Positions 1 to 8,989 of a stretch of 64,000 nucleotides of DNA are shown here, piece by piece. Under the pieces are notes generated by a model. The model made no database searches and was not told the origin of the DNA. It saw only the letters and a program-made list of their open reading frames with translations. Within the stretch, counting starts at the first letter, position 1. Each line of letters starts with the position of its first letter. The DNA comes from Rhodoferax sp. BLA1. GTDB taxonomy: Bacteria > Pseudomonadota > Gammaproteobacteria > Burkholderiales > Burkholderiaceae_C. Location: NCBI RefSeq assembly GCF_013416775.1, contig NZ_SZVI01000013.1, positions 744,001 through 808,000 of the forward strand, in the 5' to 3' direction. Position numbers and translations under genes: made by a program.

Positions 1-973
1 GTTTGACAAACGGGTCTTCCAGGATGTCGATGTGTTTCGGAAATACCTGTTTGCCCAGCGAATCGAGCAAATACGAACTCTTGCGGTAGAGCGATCCACC
101 ACTGACCGCCTGCACAAAGGCGCCCAGCAAACCCGCCGCCAACGGGGACTCAAACAACACCGGGCACTCGGTGGTGGCGATCTTGCGGGAATTGAGGCGG
201 CTCAGCGCACGTTCGGCAGCGTAACGGCCAATCGCCTCGGGCGAGGCCAGGTCGGCCGCATCGCGCTCTGAGCTGTACCAGTAATCGCGCTGCATGTTGG
301 CCCCTTTGCCAGCAATCGGCGACACCGACACCGAGTGACGCGAGCTGGCATAACCACCGCGAAAACCATGGGTGTGGGCGCTGAAAAAGTGCGACTGCTG
401 AGCCGACACACCCGCGCCTTCGCTGTTGGTGATGCGTTTGTCCAGACTCAAGGCAGCGTTCTCGGTCTGCAAGGCCAGCTGTGCGGCCTGCTCGCTGGTG
501 ATGGCCCAGGGGAAAAACAGGTCCAGATCGGTGCTCTGCTCACTCGGTTGGGCTATATCGGCCTCGTCGGGCAAGGCGGCAAATGGGTCCTCGGCAGTGA
601 AGCGGGCAATGTCATACGCCGCCTGCACGGTTTGCCGGATCGCCGCTTGTGAAAAATCCGAGGTGCTGGCATTGCCGCGGCGCTGGCCAATATGCACCGT
701 GATGCCCAGCGACTTGTCGCGGTTGCGCTCGACGTTTTCCAATTCGCCCTTGCGCACCGACACACTCAGGCCACTGCCCTCGGAGGCATGTGCCGAGGCG
801 TCGCTGGCACCGAGCTTTTTGGCGTGGTGAATGGCGCTGTCCACCAGATCCTCAAAGAAAGTCCGGCTGTAGGCAAAACCCGCTTCAGCAGGAGCCGGAA
901 CGCGTCTGGGCTGGCTCGGCGTCACAGTGGAGGAACGTTTGCGGGGGGTGGCTTTGGGAGCAATGGAAGGCAT
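1..973 (-). CDS. pmbA: PmbA/TldE-family metalloprotease subunit, 3' end cut by the window
   Basis: Reading the minus strand from ATG at 973 gives about 324 open codons that run off the left edge, so the C-terminus is missing. The product resembles PmbA (TldE), partner of TldD in a cytoplasmic protease that processes modified peptides and unfolded polypeptides. Family features seen are an early FEDLVDSA segment, the region LSVSVRKGELENVE, and a later stretch around MQRDYWYSS followed by PEAIGRYAAERAL and a QAVSGGSLYRKSS core. The first 30 or so residues are Pro/Ala/Arg-rich and look like a variable extension. It is divergent from darP with a 73-bp gap. Family assignment is firm; substrate is unknown. 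Confidence 0.93.
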   Translation of the reverse strand, partial: MPSIAPKATPRKRSSTVTPSQPRRVPAPAEAGFAYSRTFFEDLVDSAIHHAKKLGASDASAHASEGSGLSVSVRKGELENVERNRDKSLGITVHIGQRRGNASTSDFSQAAIRQTVQAAYDIARFTAEDPFAALPDEADIAQPSEQSTDLDLFFPWAITSEQAAQLALQTENAALSLDKRITNSEGAGVSAQQSHFFSAHTHGFRGGYASSRHSVSVSPIAGKGANMQRDYWYSSERDAADLASPEAIGRYAAERALSRLNSRKIATTECPVLFESPLAAGLLGAFVQAVSGGSLYRKSSYLLDSLGKQVFPKHIDILEDPFVK

Positions 974-1046
974 GGTGAAGGCGGCTGCGTGACTGGCACT
1001 CAGGTCCGTTTGGGTTTATTCATAGCGGCGGCTATGATACTTGGCT

Positions 1047-1700
1047 ATGTCAAGAAAACTGAAAAAAGGCTATTTTGTGCGCGGCGAGTTTGTGGCCGAG
1101 GGCAGCGAGCGCGATATTGAGCTCAAAGCCGAGCTCAAAGGCACCGACGATCTGAGTCGCACCGACCTCAAGCGCGAAAGCACCGAGCTGCAAAAACTCG
1201 GTGAAGCGCTGCTGACCCTGCGGACCGATCTGTTGGCGCGTCTGCCCCTGAGCGACAAGTTCCGCGATGCCGTGGCCGACGCCAAACGCATCACCAACTT
1301 CGAGGGCAAACGCCGCCAGATGCAATACATCGGCAAGATGATGCGCAAGCTCGAACCAGCCGAGGTGGACGCGGTGCGCGCCGCCCTGGACGAACAGGCC
1401 AATGGCTCAGCCGCCGAAAATCTGGCGCTGCACCAGGCCGAGTTGTGGCGCGACCGCCTGATCTCTCAAGACGATGCCGCAGGCCAGTGGATCGAGCAGT
1501 ACCCGACCACCGACACCCAGCAATTGCGCGCCCTGATCCGCCAGGCCCGCAAAGACGCGGTGCCCGAAAAACCCGGTGCTGCCGTGCGTCATGGCCGCGC
1601 TTACCGCGAGATTTTCCAGCTGGTGCGTGAGGCCCTGGGCGCCATCCCCGATCCGGACGCCGATACCCCACCCTTCAGCGTCAGCAACGAAGCATCGTGA
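1047..1700 (+). CDS. darP: Ribosome-associated protein DarP (YjgA family)
   Basis: A 217-residue highly charged helical protein starting MSRKLKKGYFVRGEF, with the family blocks SRTDLKRESTELQKLG, LPLSDKFRDAV and GKRRQMQYIGKMMR. DarP binds the large ribosomal subunit late in assembly and helps maturation around the peptidyl transferase centre. I chose ATG 1047 over an in-frame TTG two codons upstream because the family begins near this residue. Its stop overlaps the GTG start of the next gene by 4 bases (GTGA), indicating translational coupling. Confidence 0.93.
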   Translation: MSRKLKKGYFVRGEFVAEGSERDIELKAELKGTDDLSRTDLKRESTELQKLGEALLTLRTDLLARLPLSDKFRDAVADAKRITNFEGKRRQMQYIGKMMRKLEPAEVDAVRAALDEQANGSAAENLALHQAELWRDRLISQDDAAGQWIEQYPTTDTQQLRALIRQARKDAVPEKPGAAVRHGRAYREIFQLVREALGAIPDPDADTPPFSVSNEAS

Positions 1701-2296
1701 GCACGGGCTCGCCCTACCCACCGGTCAAGATCGGCATCGTGTCCATCAGCGACCGGGCCAGCAGCGGTGTTTACGAAGACAAAGGCCTGCCAGCCCTGCA
1801 AAGCTGGCTGGCACACGCCCTCAAAAACCCGCTGCAGTTTGAGCCACGCCTGATCCCGGACGAGCAAGCCGTGATTGAGGCCACGCTGATTGGTCTGGTG
1901 GAAGCCGGTTGCGCCCTGGTGCTGACCACCGGCGGCACCGGCCCCGCCCTGCGCGATGTGACACCTGAGGCCACGCTGGCAGTGGGACACAAGGAAATGC
2001 CCGGTTTTGGTGAACAGATGCGCCAGATCAGCCTGGCCTTTGTGCCCACCGCGATCCTGTCGCGCCAGGTGGCCGTGATCCGGGATCAGTCGCTCATCAT
2101 CAACCTGCCGGGTCAACCCAAGGCGATTGCCGAAACGCTGGAAGGCCTCAAAGACGCCGACGGCAAACAGCGGGTGCCCGGCATTTTTGCCGCTGTACCC
2201 TACTGCATTGACCTGATTGGCGGGCCCTACCTAGAAACAGATGCAGCGGTGTGCCAGGCTTTTCGACCCAAGGCGGCCATCCGAACGTTTACATAA
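1697..2296 (+). CDS. mog: Molybdopterin adenylyltransferase (Mog/MogA type)
   Basis: A 199-residue MoCF-biosynthesis-domain protein starting at GTG within the darP stop. Diagnostic segments are IGIVSISDRASSGVYEDKG at the N-terminus, the substrate-loop motif TTGGTGPALRDVTPEATLAV, and LIINLPGQPKAI with a GVPYCIDLIGG-like end (here AVPYCIDLIGG). Mog activates molybdopterin by adenylation before molybdate insertion by MoeA. The DVTPEAT signature and length favour Mog over MoaB. It forms a two-gene unit with darP; a degenerate repeat follows its stop. Confidence 0.93.
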   Translation: MSTGSPYPPVKIGIVSISDRASSGVYEDKGLPALQSWLAHALKNPLQFEPRLIPDEQAVIEATLIGLVEAGCALVLTTGGTGPALRDVTPEATLAVGHKEMPGFGEQMRQISLAFVPTAILSRQVAVIRDQSLIINLPGQPKAIAETLEGLKDADGKQRVPGIFAAVPYCIDLIGGPYLETDAAVCQAFRPKAAIRTFT

Positions 2297-2305
2297 GAAA
2301 TATGC

Positions 2306-2350
2306 CTCTGGAACTTATTGGATAAGGGCGAGTAGCTCCTATAACCATAG
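2306..2350. repeat. Degenerate dispersed short repeat, copy 1 (intergenic)
   Basis: The segment reads roughly CTTATTGG-ATAAGGG-CGAGTAGCTCCTATAA. It matches three other places in the window (3431-3470, 4699-4740, 51480-51520) with the pattern tagCCCTtat...AaGGGctAGcAGCTatta. This is the most diverged copy. It lies just after mog. Confidence 0.5.
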
Positions 2351-2392
2351 TAGTTGAAATGCTGTCACAACCCATCAACTCACCGCACCATC

Positions 2393-3409
2393 ATGCCGAT
2401 CTACCGCTGCAACAAGTGTGGATTCATTGCTGAAACCGTCCCGCTGCTGCCTGACAGCAAAATCCCTTGCGCACGCTGCGCCCACCCCAGCAGTGTGTAT
2501 GACACGGTTTTTTTCGCCGAGAAGCTGGTTGAAAAGTACTTTGCTGCCTTGCGCGAGATCGAGGCGCTGAAGGCGGCTGACCAGCCCGCAGCACCCGCCA
2601 ACCCCATTGCAAGCAGCCCGGCACCGTCTGCCATCCCGCCCGCCGTGCCTTTGGATCAGCTCAACATACACAACACCAGCCAACTGGCCACCACCGAGCA
2701 ACATCTGCCGCTCCAACAGTGGTTTGCCGCCCGCCAGATCGAGGCCCGGTTTGACCATGCAGCCGTTGATACCACCGGCTTTTTTGACGACGCCGCGCGT
2801 GCTCTGAGTGACAACTTTGCACTGTATGGTGAACTGCTCAATCGCATCCGCTGGGCCTACCGCAACAGCCACAGCAACGTCAATCTGGAACTGGCCAACC
2901 TGAGCCAGAAGGACGCCCAGGCGCTCAACAACCTGTGCCGCCAGTTTCACAGCCACTCGTTGTTTGCCACTTACCGTTACCAGAAAGTCGAAAAAATCGT
3001 CCGCCTGGGCTTGCAGACCGCTCCCACGGTGCGGCAGTTTTTTGAGGGCGGCTGGCTGGAGTGGTTTGCCTTGATCACGCTGCTTGAGCAGCTCAAAATC
3101 AAGAACCGTGTCTTTTCATGTGCTCGGGGTGTGAAAGTGGTGTTTGCGAACGACGACCTGCATGAGATCGACGTGATGGCACTGGTCAACGGCCAAACAC
3201 CGATCTACATCGAATGCAAAACCGGTGAGTTCCGCCGCGAGATCGACAAGTTTCTGCGGCTCAAAAAGCGCCTTGGCATTCCGCACCAGCAATTCATCAT
3301 CTGTGCCAGCGACCTCAGTGATGAGCAGGCCACCGGGCTGTCGGCGATGTATGAGCTGACGTTTGTCAACCTGAAGATGCTGGCTGACAAACTGCAAGCG
3401 GTTCTTTGA
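2393..3409 (+). CDS. Zinc-ribbon protein with a C-terminal DUF1887/Card1-like PD-(D/E)XK nuclease fold, function unknown
   Basis: A 338-residue protein starting MPIYRCNKCGF at ATG 2393; an upstream TTG at 2354 would add 13 unlikely residues. The N-terminus has CNKC and CARC pairs (about residues 5-8 and 27-30), typical of a zinc ribbon, then a Pro/Ala-rich linker (about 78-105). The C-terminal third contains EIDVMALVNGQ followed by IYIECKTGEF, a D...ExK arrangement as in PD-(D/E)XK nucleases, and IPHQQFIICASDLSDEQ, which resembles the end of DUF1887 domains. A nuclease role is inferred from motifs only. No CRISPR array or cas gene is seen here; it stands alone between mog and cysE. Confidence 0.65.
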   Translation: MPIYRCNKCGFIAETVPLLPDSKIPCARCAHPSSVYDTVFFAEKLVEKYFAALREIEALKAADQPAAPANPIASSPAPSAIPPAVPLDQLNIHNTSQLATTEQHLPLQQWFAARQIEARFDHAAVDTTGFFDDAARALSDNFALYGELLNRIRWAYRNSHSNVNLELANLSQKDAQALNNLCRQFHSHSLFATYRYQKVEKIVRLGLQTAPTVRQFFEGGWLEWFALITLLEQLKIKNRVFSCARGVKVVFANDDLHEIDVMALVNGQTPIYIECKTGEFRREIDKFLRLKKRLGIPHQQFIICASDLSDEQATGLSAMYELTFVNLKMLADKLQAVL

Positions 3410-3430
3410 ACCTAATACGTCAAATTGCCC

Positions 3431-3470
3431 TCTAGCCCTCGCTTATAAAGGGCTAGCAGCTATGAATACT
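3431..3470. repeat. Dispersed short repeat, copy 2, with a terminator-like stem between convergent genes
   Basis: CTAGCCCT (3432-3439) is the exact reverse complement of AGGGCTAG (3449-3456), separated by CGCTTATAA, and is followed by CAGCTATGAATAC. It sits between the unknown gene and cysE, which converge, so it may act as a bidirectional terminator, although there is no long T-tract. It is the clearest copy of the repeat also present at 2306, 4699 and 51480. Confidence 0.6.
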
Positions 3471-3474
3471 GCAG

Positions 3475-4248
3475 CTACTTACCCACCAGCTGGGTGAGTT
3501 TGTCGGCCTCAAAATGCTCAGCCAGCGTGGCGTCACCGGGCACACAGTTGGTCTTGTCGCGGCTGGCCTGCAAGGTGTCGATGGCTTTCCACAACATCGC
3601 AATCTGGTGCTCGTGGCTTGACGCGTTGTCAATCAGGCCCCGCATGGCCTGGCTCAGCGGGTCGTCGCTTTGGGTGACACCGTAGGCAGAAAAACCCATC
3701 TTGGACGCGGCCTCTTCGCGTTTGACATCGAGCTCGGCTTGGATGATGCGCGCTGGGTTACCCACTGCCGTGGCACCAGCGGGCACCGGCTTGGTCACCA
3801 CCGCATTCGACCCGACCTTGGCGCCGTCACCCACGGTGAAGCCCCCGAGCACCTGCGCACCCGCGCCCACCACCACACCACGCCCCAGCGTCGGGTGGCG
3901 TTTGGCCCCCTTGTAGAGCGAGGTACCACCCAACGTCACACCCTGGTAGATGGTGCAGTCGTCACCAATTTCGGCGGTTTCCCCCACCACCACACCCATG
4001 GCATGGTCAAAAAACACGCGGTCACCAATGGTGGCGCCGGGGTGGATTTCGATTCCGGTCAAAAAGCGGGTGATGTGGGAGACAAAACGCCCCAGCCATT
4101 TCAAACCATGCGTCCAGCAGGCATGGGCCAGCCGGTGCAGGATGACCGCATGCAAGCCGGGGTAACAGGTCAACACCTCCCAGGTGCTGCGCGCAGCCGG
4201 GTCACGTTCAAGAATGCACTGGATATCGGATCGGATTCGGGACAACAT
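3475..4248 (-). CDS. cysE: Serine O-acetyltransferase
   Basis: A 257-residue left-handed beta-helix acetyltransferase making O-acetylserine for cysteine synthesis. The sequence begins [21 protein letters not shown], and shows [28 protein letters not shown] (helix turns with the catalytic Asp/His pair DH), [11 protein letters not shown], and hexapeptide repeats through [15 protein letters not shown]. The C-terminal 70 residues after the helix are variable. It follows trmJ with a 9-bp gap in the same direction, so the two are probably cotranscribed. Confidence 0.96.
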   Translation of the reverse strand: MLSRIRSDIQCILERDPAARSTWEVLTCYPGLHAVILHRLAHACWTHGLKWLGRFVSHITRFLTGIEIHPGATIGDRVFFDHAMGVVVGETAEIGDDCTIYQGVTLGGTSLYKGAKRHPTLGRGVVVGAGAQVLGGFTVGDGAKVGSNAVVTKPVPAGATAVGNPARIIQAELDVKREEAASKMGFSAYGVTQSDDPLSQAMRGLIDNASSHEHQIAMLWKAIDTLQASRDKTNCVPGDATLAEHFEADKLTQLVGK

Positions 4249-4257
4249 GGTTTGAGT

Positions 4258-5043
4258 CTAGTGGGATTCAGGCAAGGGCGTGGACGGCGCGGCCTTGAGC
4301 ATCATTTTGGCCATGCCACGCAGGATGTGGATTTCTTCCTGGGTGACACCGGCACGGTTGAACAGCTGGTTCAGCCGGGGCATGAGTTTTTTGGGGGCCT
4401 GCGGGTCGAGGAAATCAATCGCCACCAAGGCCTGCTCCAAATGCGCCAGCATGCCTGCCACCTGCGCGGCGTCGGCCAAGCTGGGTGCCACAGTGGCCGA
4501 TTGCACCGGGTAACCACCCAAGGCCTCGCGCCAGTCATAAGCAATCACCTGCAAGGCGGCGGCCAGGTTGAGCGAGCCAAACTGCGGGTTGCTCGGGATG
4601 CTCAGGCACACATGGCAGCGGTAGACATCTTCGTTGGCCATGCCAAAACGCTCCGAGCCAAACAGGAAAGCTACCCCAGAGCTGGATGCTTTTTCAGCCT
4701 CCAGCCCTTGCTCCGATTGGGCTAGCAGCTCCTGTTTCAAGAGCGACTGGAAATGCTCACGTGGCCGCACCGTAGGTGGACCGAAGTCGCGCGGGGTCAT
4801 GGCGGTGGCACACAGGTGGCTCATGCCGTCCAGCGCCTCATCGAGCGTGTCCACAATGCGGCAGTTTTTGAGCACATCGGTGGCGCCACTGGCGCGCTGG
4901 ATGGTTTCCTCGCGGCGCAGCACATTGGCCCAGCGTGGCGCCACCAGCACCAGATCGTCAAAACCCATGGTTTTCATGGCGCGCGCGGCGGCGCCGACAT
5001 TGCCGGCATGGCTGGTGTTGATCAGGATGAATCGGGTCTTCAT
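4258..5043 (-). CDS. trmJ: tRNA (cytidine/uridine-2'-O-)-methyltransferase TrmJ
   Basis: A 261-residue SPOUT-family enzyme that 2'-O-methylates position 32 of some tRNAs. Seen are FILINTSHAGNVGAAARAMKTMGF at the N-terminus, a central FLFGSERFGMANEDVYRC block, and LSIPSNPQFGSLNLAAALQVIAYD, the S-adenosylmethionine knot region. Between REHFQSLL and VAFLFG there is a stretch of about 20 residues (KQELLAQSEQGLEAEKASSS) that I would not expect in the family; it is encoded by the dispersed repeat at 4699-4740. Divergent from suhB. Confidence 0.94.
   Translation of the reverse strand: MKTRFILINTSHAGNVGAAARAMKTMGFDDLVLVAPRWANVLRREETIQRASGATDVLKNCRIVDTLDEALDGMSHLCATAMTPRDFGPPTVRPREHFQSLLKQELLAQSEQGLEAEKASSSGVAFLFGSERFGMANEDVYRCHVCLSIPSNPQFGSLNLAAALQVIAYDWREALGGYPVQSATVAPSLADAAQVAGMLAHLEQALVAIDFLDPQAPKKLMPRLNQLFNRAGVTQEEIHILRGMAKMMLKAAPSTPLPESH
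4699..4740. repeat. Dispersed short repeat, copy 3, inside the trmJ coding sequence
   Basis: AGCCCTTGCTCCGATTGGGC followed by TAGCAGCTCCTG matches the intergenic copy at 3431-3470. It adds in-frame codons to trmJ between two conserved blocks, a loop that apparently tolerates insertion. Confidence 0.6.
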
Positions 5044-5154
5044 GGTGGGCCGTTAAAATAGACCGATTGTCGCTGCCCCACGAGGGTGCTGCGCCACTCC
5101 ACAACTCACCATGCAGACTTGCCAAAGAGCCCGCATGGTCACTACCGAGCCACC

Positions 5155-6075
5155 ATGAACTCTCCGAATCTGCACCCAATGATCAATGTGGCGGTGAAAG
5201 CCGCCCGCGCTGCCGGGGCCATCATCAACCGCGCCGCGCTCGACGTGGAATCCGTGCGGGTCTCGCAAAAACAGGTCAACGACTTTGTCACCGAGGTCGA
5301 CCAGGCCTCCGAACAGATGATCATCGAAACTCTGCTGGGCGCGTACCCGGGCCATGGCATCTGGGCTGAAGAGTCCGGCCGTGAACACGGCGCGCGTGAT
5401 TCCGAGTTTGTCTGGATCATCGACCCGCTGGACGGCACCACCAACTTCATCCACGGCCTGCCGGTTTACTGCGTGAGCATCGCGCTGGCGGTGCGTGGCA
5501 AGGTGGAACAAGCCGTCATTTACGACCCCAGCCGCAACGATCTGTTCACCGCCACCAAGGGCCGCGGCTCTTACATGAACAACCGCCGCATCCGGGTCGC
5601 CAAACGCAACCGGCTGCAAGAGTGCCTGATCTCCACCGGTTTCCCCTACCGCCCCGGTGATGACCTGCCCAGTTACCTGCGCATGCTGGGTGACATCATG
5701 CAACGCACCGCCGGTGTGCGCCGCCCCGGTGCCGCCGCCCTGGACCTGGCCTATGTGGCCGCAGGCTTCACCGACGGCTTTTTCGAAAAAGGCCTGCAAC
5801 CCTGGGACGTGGCCGCTGGTTCGCTGCTGGTCACCGAGGCGGGTGGTCTGGTGGGCAACCTGTCGGGCGACTCGGACTTCATGGAACAACACGAATGCCT
5901 GGCAGCCAACCCGCGCATCTACGGCCAGATGGTTGGCCTGCTGGGCAAATACAGCAAGTTCGCCGGGGCCGGTGACAAGGCAGGTGTACGCGCTGCGGTG
6001 GCAGAAATGGCAGTCGCCAGCGCCGAAGAAACGCTGCCAAGCAAGCCCACAGACGAAGCAGACGCTGATTTTTGA
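5155..6075 (+). CDS. suhB: Inositol-1-monophosphatase family protein SuhB
   Basis: A 306-residue magnesium-dependent phosphatase-fold protein. ATG 5155 gives [21 protein letters not shown], which matches the usual family start; an upstream ATG at 5086 is less likely. Metal-site motifs are EESG (about residue 78), [15 protein letters not shown] (about 86-100) and [15 protein letters not shown]. In enteric bacteria SuhB also acts with the NusABEG antitermination complex at rRNA operons; whether that holds here is not visible. It is the last housekeeping gene before the photosynthesis cluster. Confidence 0.95.
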   Translation: MNSPNLHPMINVAVKAARAAGAIINRAALDVESVRVSQKQVNDFVTEVDQASEQMIIETLLGAYPGHGIWAEESGREHGARDSEFVWIIDPLDGTTNFIHGLPVYCVSIALAVRGKVEQAVIYDPSRNDLFTATKGRGSYMNNRRIRVAKRNRLQECLISTGFPYRPGDDLPSYLRMLGDIMQRTAGVRRPGAAALDLAYVAAGFTDGFFEKGLQPWDVAAGSLLVTEAGGLVGNLSGDSDFMEQHECLAANPRIYGQMVGLLGKYSKFAGAGDKAGVRAAVAEMAVASAEETLPSKPTDEADADF

Positions 6076-6102
6076 CACCCGCCGGGCTGCAAAAGCCGCA
6101 TA

Positions 6103-6120
6103 TGTCAACCCAGATTGACA
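6103..6120. promoter_or_regulatory. PpsR/CrtJ box upstream of bchI
   Basis: TGTCAACCCAGATTGACA is a perfect TGT-N12-ACA palindrome 54 bp before the bchI start. Its right half supplies TTGACA (6115-6120), a consensus -35; the -10 is weak (around 6137-6143). Bound PpsR would block RNA polymerase, so aerobic repression of bchIDO is the inference. Confidence 0.8.
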
Positions 6121-6173
6121 TATGATGTCGAGTTGAGACAGAAGCAGATCAGAGTTTCTTTTTTGGACATCTC

Positions 6174-7193
6174 ATGGCACTCACTTTCCCTTTTGCAGCA
6201 ATCGTCGGACAAGAAGAAATGCGGCTGGCCATCCAGATGCTGGCCGTCGACCCCACCATCGGTGGTGTACTGGTCTTGGGTGACCGAGGCACCGGCAAAT
6301 CCACCGCCGTGCGGGCACTGGCGGACCTGTTGCCCCCCATCAAGGTGGTCAAAGACTGCGCCTACGGCTGCGACCCGGCGGGAAGTTCGCTGTGTGAAGC
6401 CTGCCAGACCCAGGTCGATCACAAGTTAAAAACCGAGACGCGTGCGGTGCCGGTGGTCGACCTGCCGCTGGGAGCCACCGAAGACCGTGTGGTCGGTGCG
6501 CTGGACCTGGAGAAGGCCCTGTCGCAAGGCATCAAGAAGTTTGCCCCAGGCCTGCTGGCCCAAGCCAACCGTGGCTTTTTGTACATCGACGAAGTCAATC
6601 TGCTCGAAGACCACATTGTTGACCTGTTGATCGACGTGGCCGCCTCCGGTGAAAACCTGGTGGAACGTGAAGGCCTGAGCGTGCGGCACCCCGCGCGTTT
6701 TGTGCTGGTTGGCAGTGGCAACCCCGAAGAAGGTGAATTGCGGCCCCAACTGCTGGACCGCTTTGGCCTGTCGGTCGAGGTGCGCACACCACAAGACCTG
6801 GACCTGCGGGTGCAGGTGGTGCGCCGCCGTGACGCGTTTGAGCGCAACCCGCAAGCCTTTCGCGCCGAATGGGAAGCCGCCAACACCAAGCTGCGCCAGC
6901 GCATTGTGCGCGCCAAAAAACTCATCCAGAACCTGGAGGTGTCGGACGAGCTGCTGCTCTTGTGCGCCACGTTGTGCCACAAACTTGGCACCGACGGCTT
7001 GCGCGCCGAGTTGACGCTGCTGCGGGCCACACGCGCCTACGCCGCACTGCAAGGTGACAAAGTGGCCGAACGCAGCCACTTGCGCGCCATCGCACCACTG
7101 GCCCTGCGCCACCGTTTGCGCCGCAACCCGCTCGATGACACCGGCTCCGGTGCACGTGTGCAGCGTGCCATGGAAGAGGTGCTGCCTGCATGA
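6174..7193 (+). CDS. bchI: Magnesium chelatase ATPase subunit I
   Basis: A 339-residue AAA+ ATPase that, with BchD and BchH, inserts Mg2+ into protoporphyrin IX, the first committed step of bacteriochlorophyll synthesis. It begins MALTFPFAAIVGQEEM and has Walker A GDRGTGKST (residues 36-44), a Walker B segment FLYIDEVNLLEDH (about 144-156) and the sensor region GSGNPEEGELRPQLLDRFGL. Length is normal. It overlaps bchD by 4 bases (ATGA) and follows a PpsR box. Confidence 0.97.
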   Translation: MALTFPFAAIVGQEEMRLAIQMLAVDPTIGGVLVLGDRGTGKSTAVRALADLLPPIKVVKDCAYGCDPAGSSLCEACQTQVDHKLKTETRAVPVVDLPLGATEDRVVGALDLEKALSQGIKKFAPGLLAQANRGFLYIDEVNLLEDHIVDLLIDVAASGENLVEREGLSVRHPARFVLVGSGNPEEGELRPQLLDRFGLSVEVRTPQDLDLRVQVVRRRDAFERNPQAFRAEWEAANTKLRQRIVRAKKLIQNLEVSDELLLLCATLCHKLGTDGLRAELTLLRATRAYAALQGDKVAERSHLRAIAPLALRHRLRRNPLDDTGSGARVQRAMEEVLPA

Positions 7194-8989
7194 ACACCCC
7201 GGGCCTGTCACAAGCTGACCAGGCTTGGCAGGATGCACAGCTGGCGCTGATGGCGCTGCAGGTGGACCCGGTGCGCCTGGGTGGCATCTGGTTACGCGCC
7301 GCCCACGGCCCGGTGCGAGACAACTGGCTGCAACTGCTCAAGGCCTCGTCACTCAAAACTTTCCGGGTGCCTGGACAGGTCGATGATGAACGGCTGCTGG
7401 GGGGCCTGGATTTGGCGGCCACCTTGCAAACTGGCCAGGTGGTTCACCAGCCCGGCCTGCTGGCACAAGCCCATGGTGGCGTGATTGTGCTGCCCATGGC
7501 CGAGCGCCTGCCCTCCAAGGTCAGTGCCCACATTGCCCAGGCGCAGGACAAGGGCCAGGTGCATGCGACCCACGCGCACATCACCAGCCCGGCACAGTTT
7601 TCGGTGATTGCGCTGGACGAATCCGAAGAAGACGAAGCCTGTGCAGCACAAGGACTGACCGAACGGCTGGGCCTGTGGCTGGATTTGCGTGATGTCTCCA
7701 TGACGCAAAGCAACAACACGCTGGAAGCGCTGGGGCAATCTGAACTGCAGGAAGCCATCGCGCTGCTGCAGCAGATGCAAACCAGCCACGAACAGGTAGA
7801 AGCGCTGTGCCAGACCGCACTCGCGCTAGGCGTGGACAGCTTGCGCCCGCCCCTCATGGCGCTGCGCCTGGCCTGCGTCTGTGCGGCTTTGGAAGGCCGT
7901 GATGCGGTGGAGCAAAGCGATCTGCAGCTGGCGGCCCGACTGGTGCTGGGACCACGTGCCACCCGCATGCCCGCCCAACCTCAGGACGAGGAACAAGAGC
8001 CACCACCACCCGAAGAGCCGGAAGAACCGCCGCCGGAGCAGGAGCCCGACAGCGAGCCGCCTGAACCGCCACCAGAGGACGAGCAGGAGCCCGAACCACC
8101 TGAAGCGCTGGAAGATGTGTTGCTCGCCGCTGCATTGGCCAGCTTGCCACCCAAGCTGCTGGACCGCCTGCTCATGGGCAAAGCCAGCACCAAGGCAGCG
8201 CACGGGCTGGGCAACAGCGGCCAGGCCAAGACCAGCAAGCTGCGCGGTCGGCCACTGACACCGCGACCCGGCAAACCCAGTGCGGGTGCACGGCTGCACG
8301 TGCTGGCCACGCTGGTGAACGCAGCACCCAAACAACGCCTGCGGCAGAACAACCCGGGCTCCGGGCGTGTGGTCATTCGCAGCGACGACTTCCATGTGCA
8401 ACGTTACGCCCAACAGACCCCGTCCTGCCTGATTTTTGCGCTCGATGCCTCCGGCTCGGCCGCACAACACCGGCTTGCCGAGGCCAAAGGTGCGGTGGAA
8501 CTGCTGCTGGAACAGTCTTATGCCCGGCGCGACAGTGTCTGTGTGATTGGTTTTCGGCTCGCCACTGCCCAGGTGCTGTTACCCCCGACACGGTCGCTGG
8601 TGCGCGCCAAACGTGCGCTGGGTGGCCTGCCCGGTGGTGGCGGTACACCGCTGGCCAGTGGCATCCAGGCGGCTTTGTTGCAGGCGCAAATGCTGCACCG
8701 CGCTGGTTCCACCCCGATGCTAGTGATCCTGAGCGACGGTCGCGCCAATGTCAGTCTGGCCGGCACCGGTGGCCGAGCGCAGGCGCGGGAAGATGCCCAA
8801 ACCCTGGCGCAGCATTGGCGCCTGACGGGTTACCCCTCTCTGTGGATCGACACTGCGCCACAACCCGAACCACAGGCCCAGAACCTGGCCAATCTGATGG
8901 GCGCCAACTATTTCCCGATGCCCTATGTCCATGCGCAACGTATGGCGTCGGTGGTGCAAGACCTGAGTGCGCAGGTGCGCAGAGCCTGA
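7190..8989 (+). CDS. bchD: Magnesium chelatase subunit D
   Basis: A 599-residue subunit that scaffolds the BchI hexamer. The N-terminal half is a degenerate AAA+ domain; it is followed by an acidic proline-rich linker rich in EEPEEPPPEQ (about residues 264-307) and a C-terminal von Willebrand A domain with the MIDAS residues DASGS (about 419), GGGTPLASG and ILSDGRAN. All are standard for the family. The stop is immediately followed by the bchO ATG. Confidence 0.97.
   Translation: MNTPGLSQADQAWQDAQLALMALQVDPVRLGGIWLRAAHGPVRDNWLQLLKASSLKTFRVPGQVDDERLLGGLDLAATLQTGQVVHQPGLLAQAHGGVIVLPMAERLPSKVSAHIAQAQDKGQVHATHAHITSPAQFSVIALDESEEDEACAAQGLTERLGLWLDLRDVSMTQSNNTLEALGQSELQEAIALLQQMQTSHEQVEALCQTALALGVDSLRPPLMALRLACVCAALEGRDAVEQSDLQLAARLVLGPRATRMPAQPQDEEQEPPPPEEPEEPPPEQEPDSEPPEPPPEDEQEPEPPEALEDVLLAAALASLPPKLLDRLLMGKASTKAAHGLGNSGQAKTSKLRGRPLTPRPGKPSAGARLHVLATLVNAAPKQRLRQNNPGSGRVVIRSDDFHVQRYAQQTPSCLIFALDASGSAAQHRLAEAKGAVELLLEQSYARRDSVCVIGFRLATAQVLLPPTRSLVRAKRALGGLPGGGGTPLASGIQAALLQAQMLHRAGSTPMLVILSDGRANVSLAGTGGRAQAREDAQTLAQHWRLTGYPSLWIDTAPQPEPQAQNLANLMGANYFPMPYVHAQRMASVVQDLSAQVRRA

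Noticed and set aside
4634..5061. Long plus-strand frames opposite trmJ
   Set aside because: Shadow frames of a high-GC gene; trmJ on the minus strand has full family motifs.
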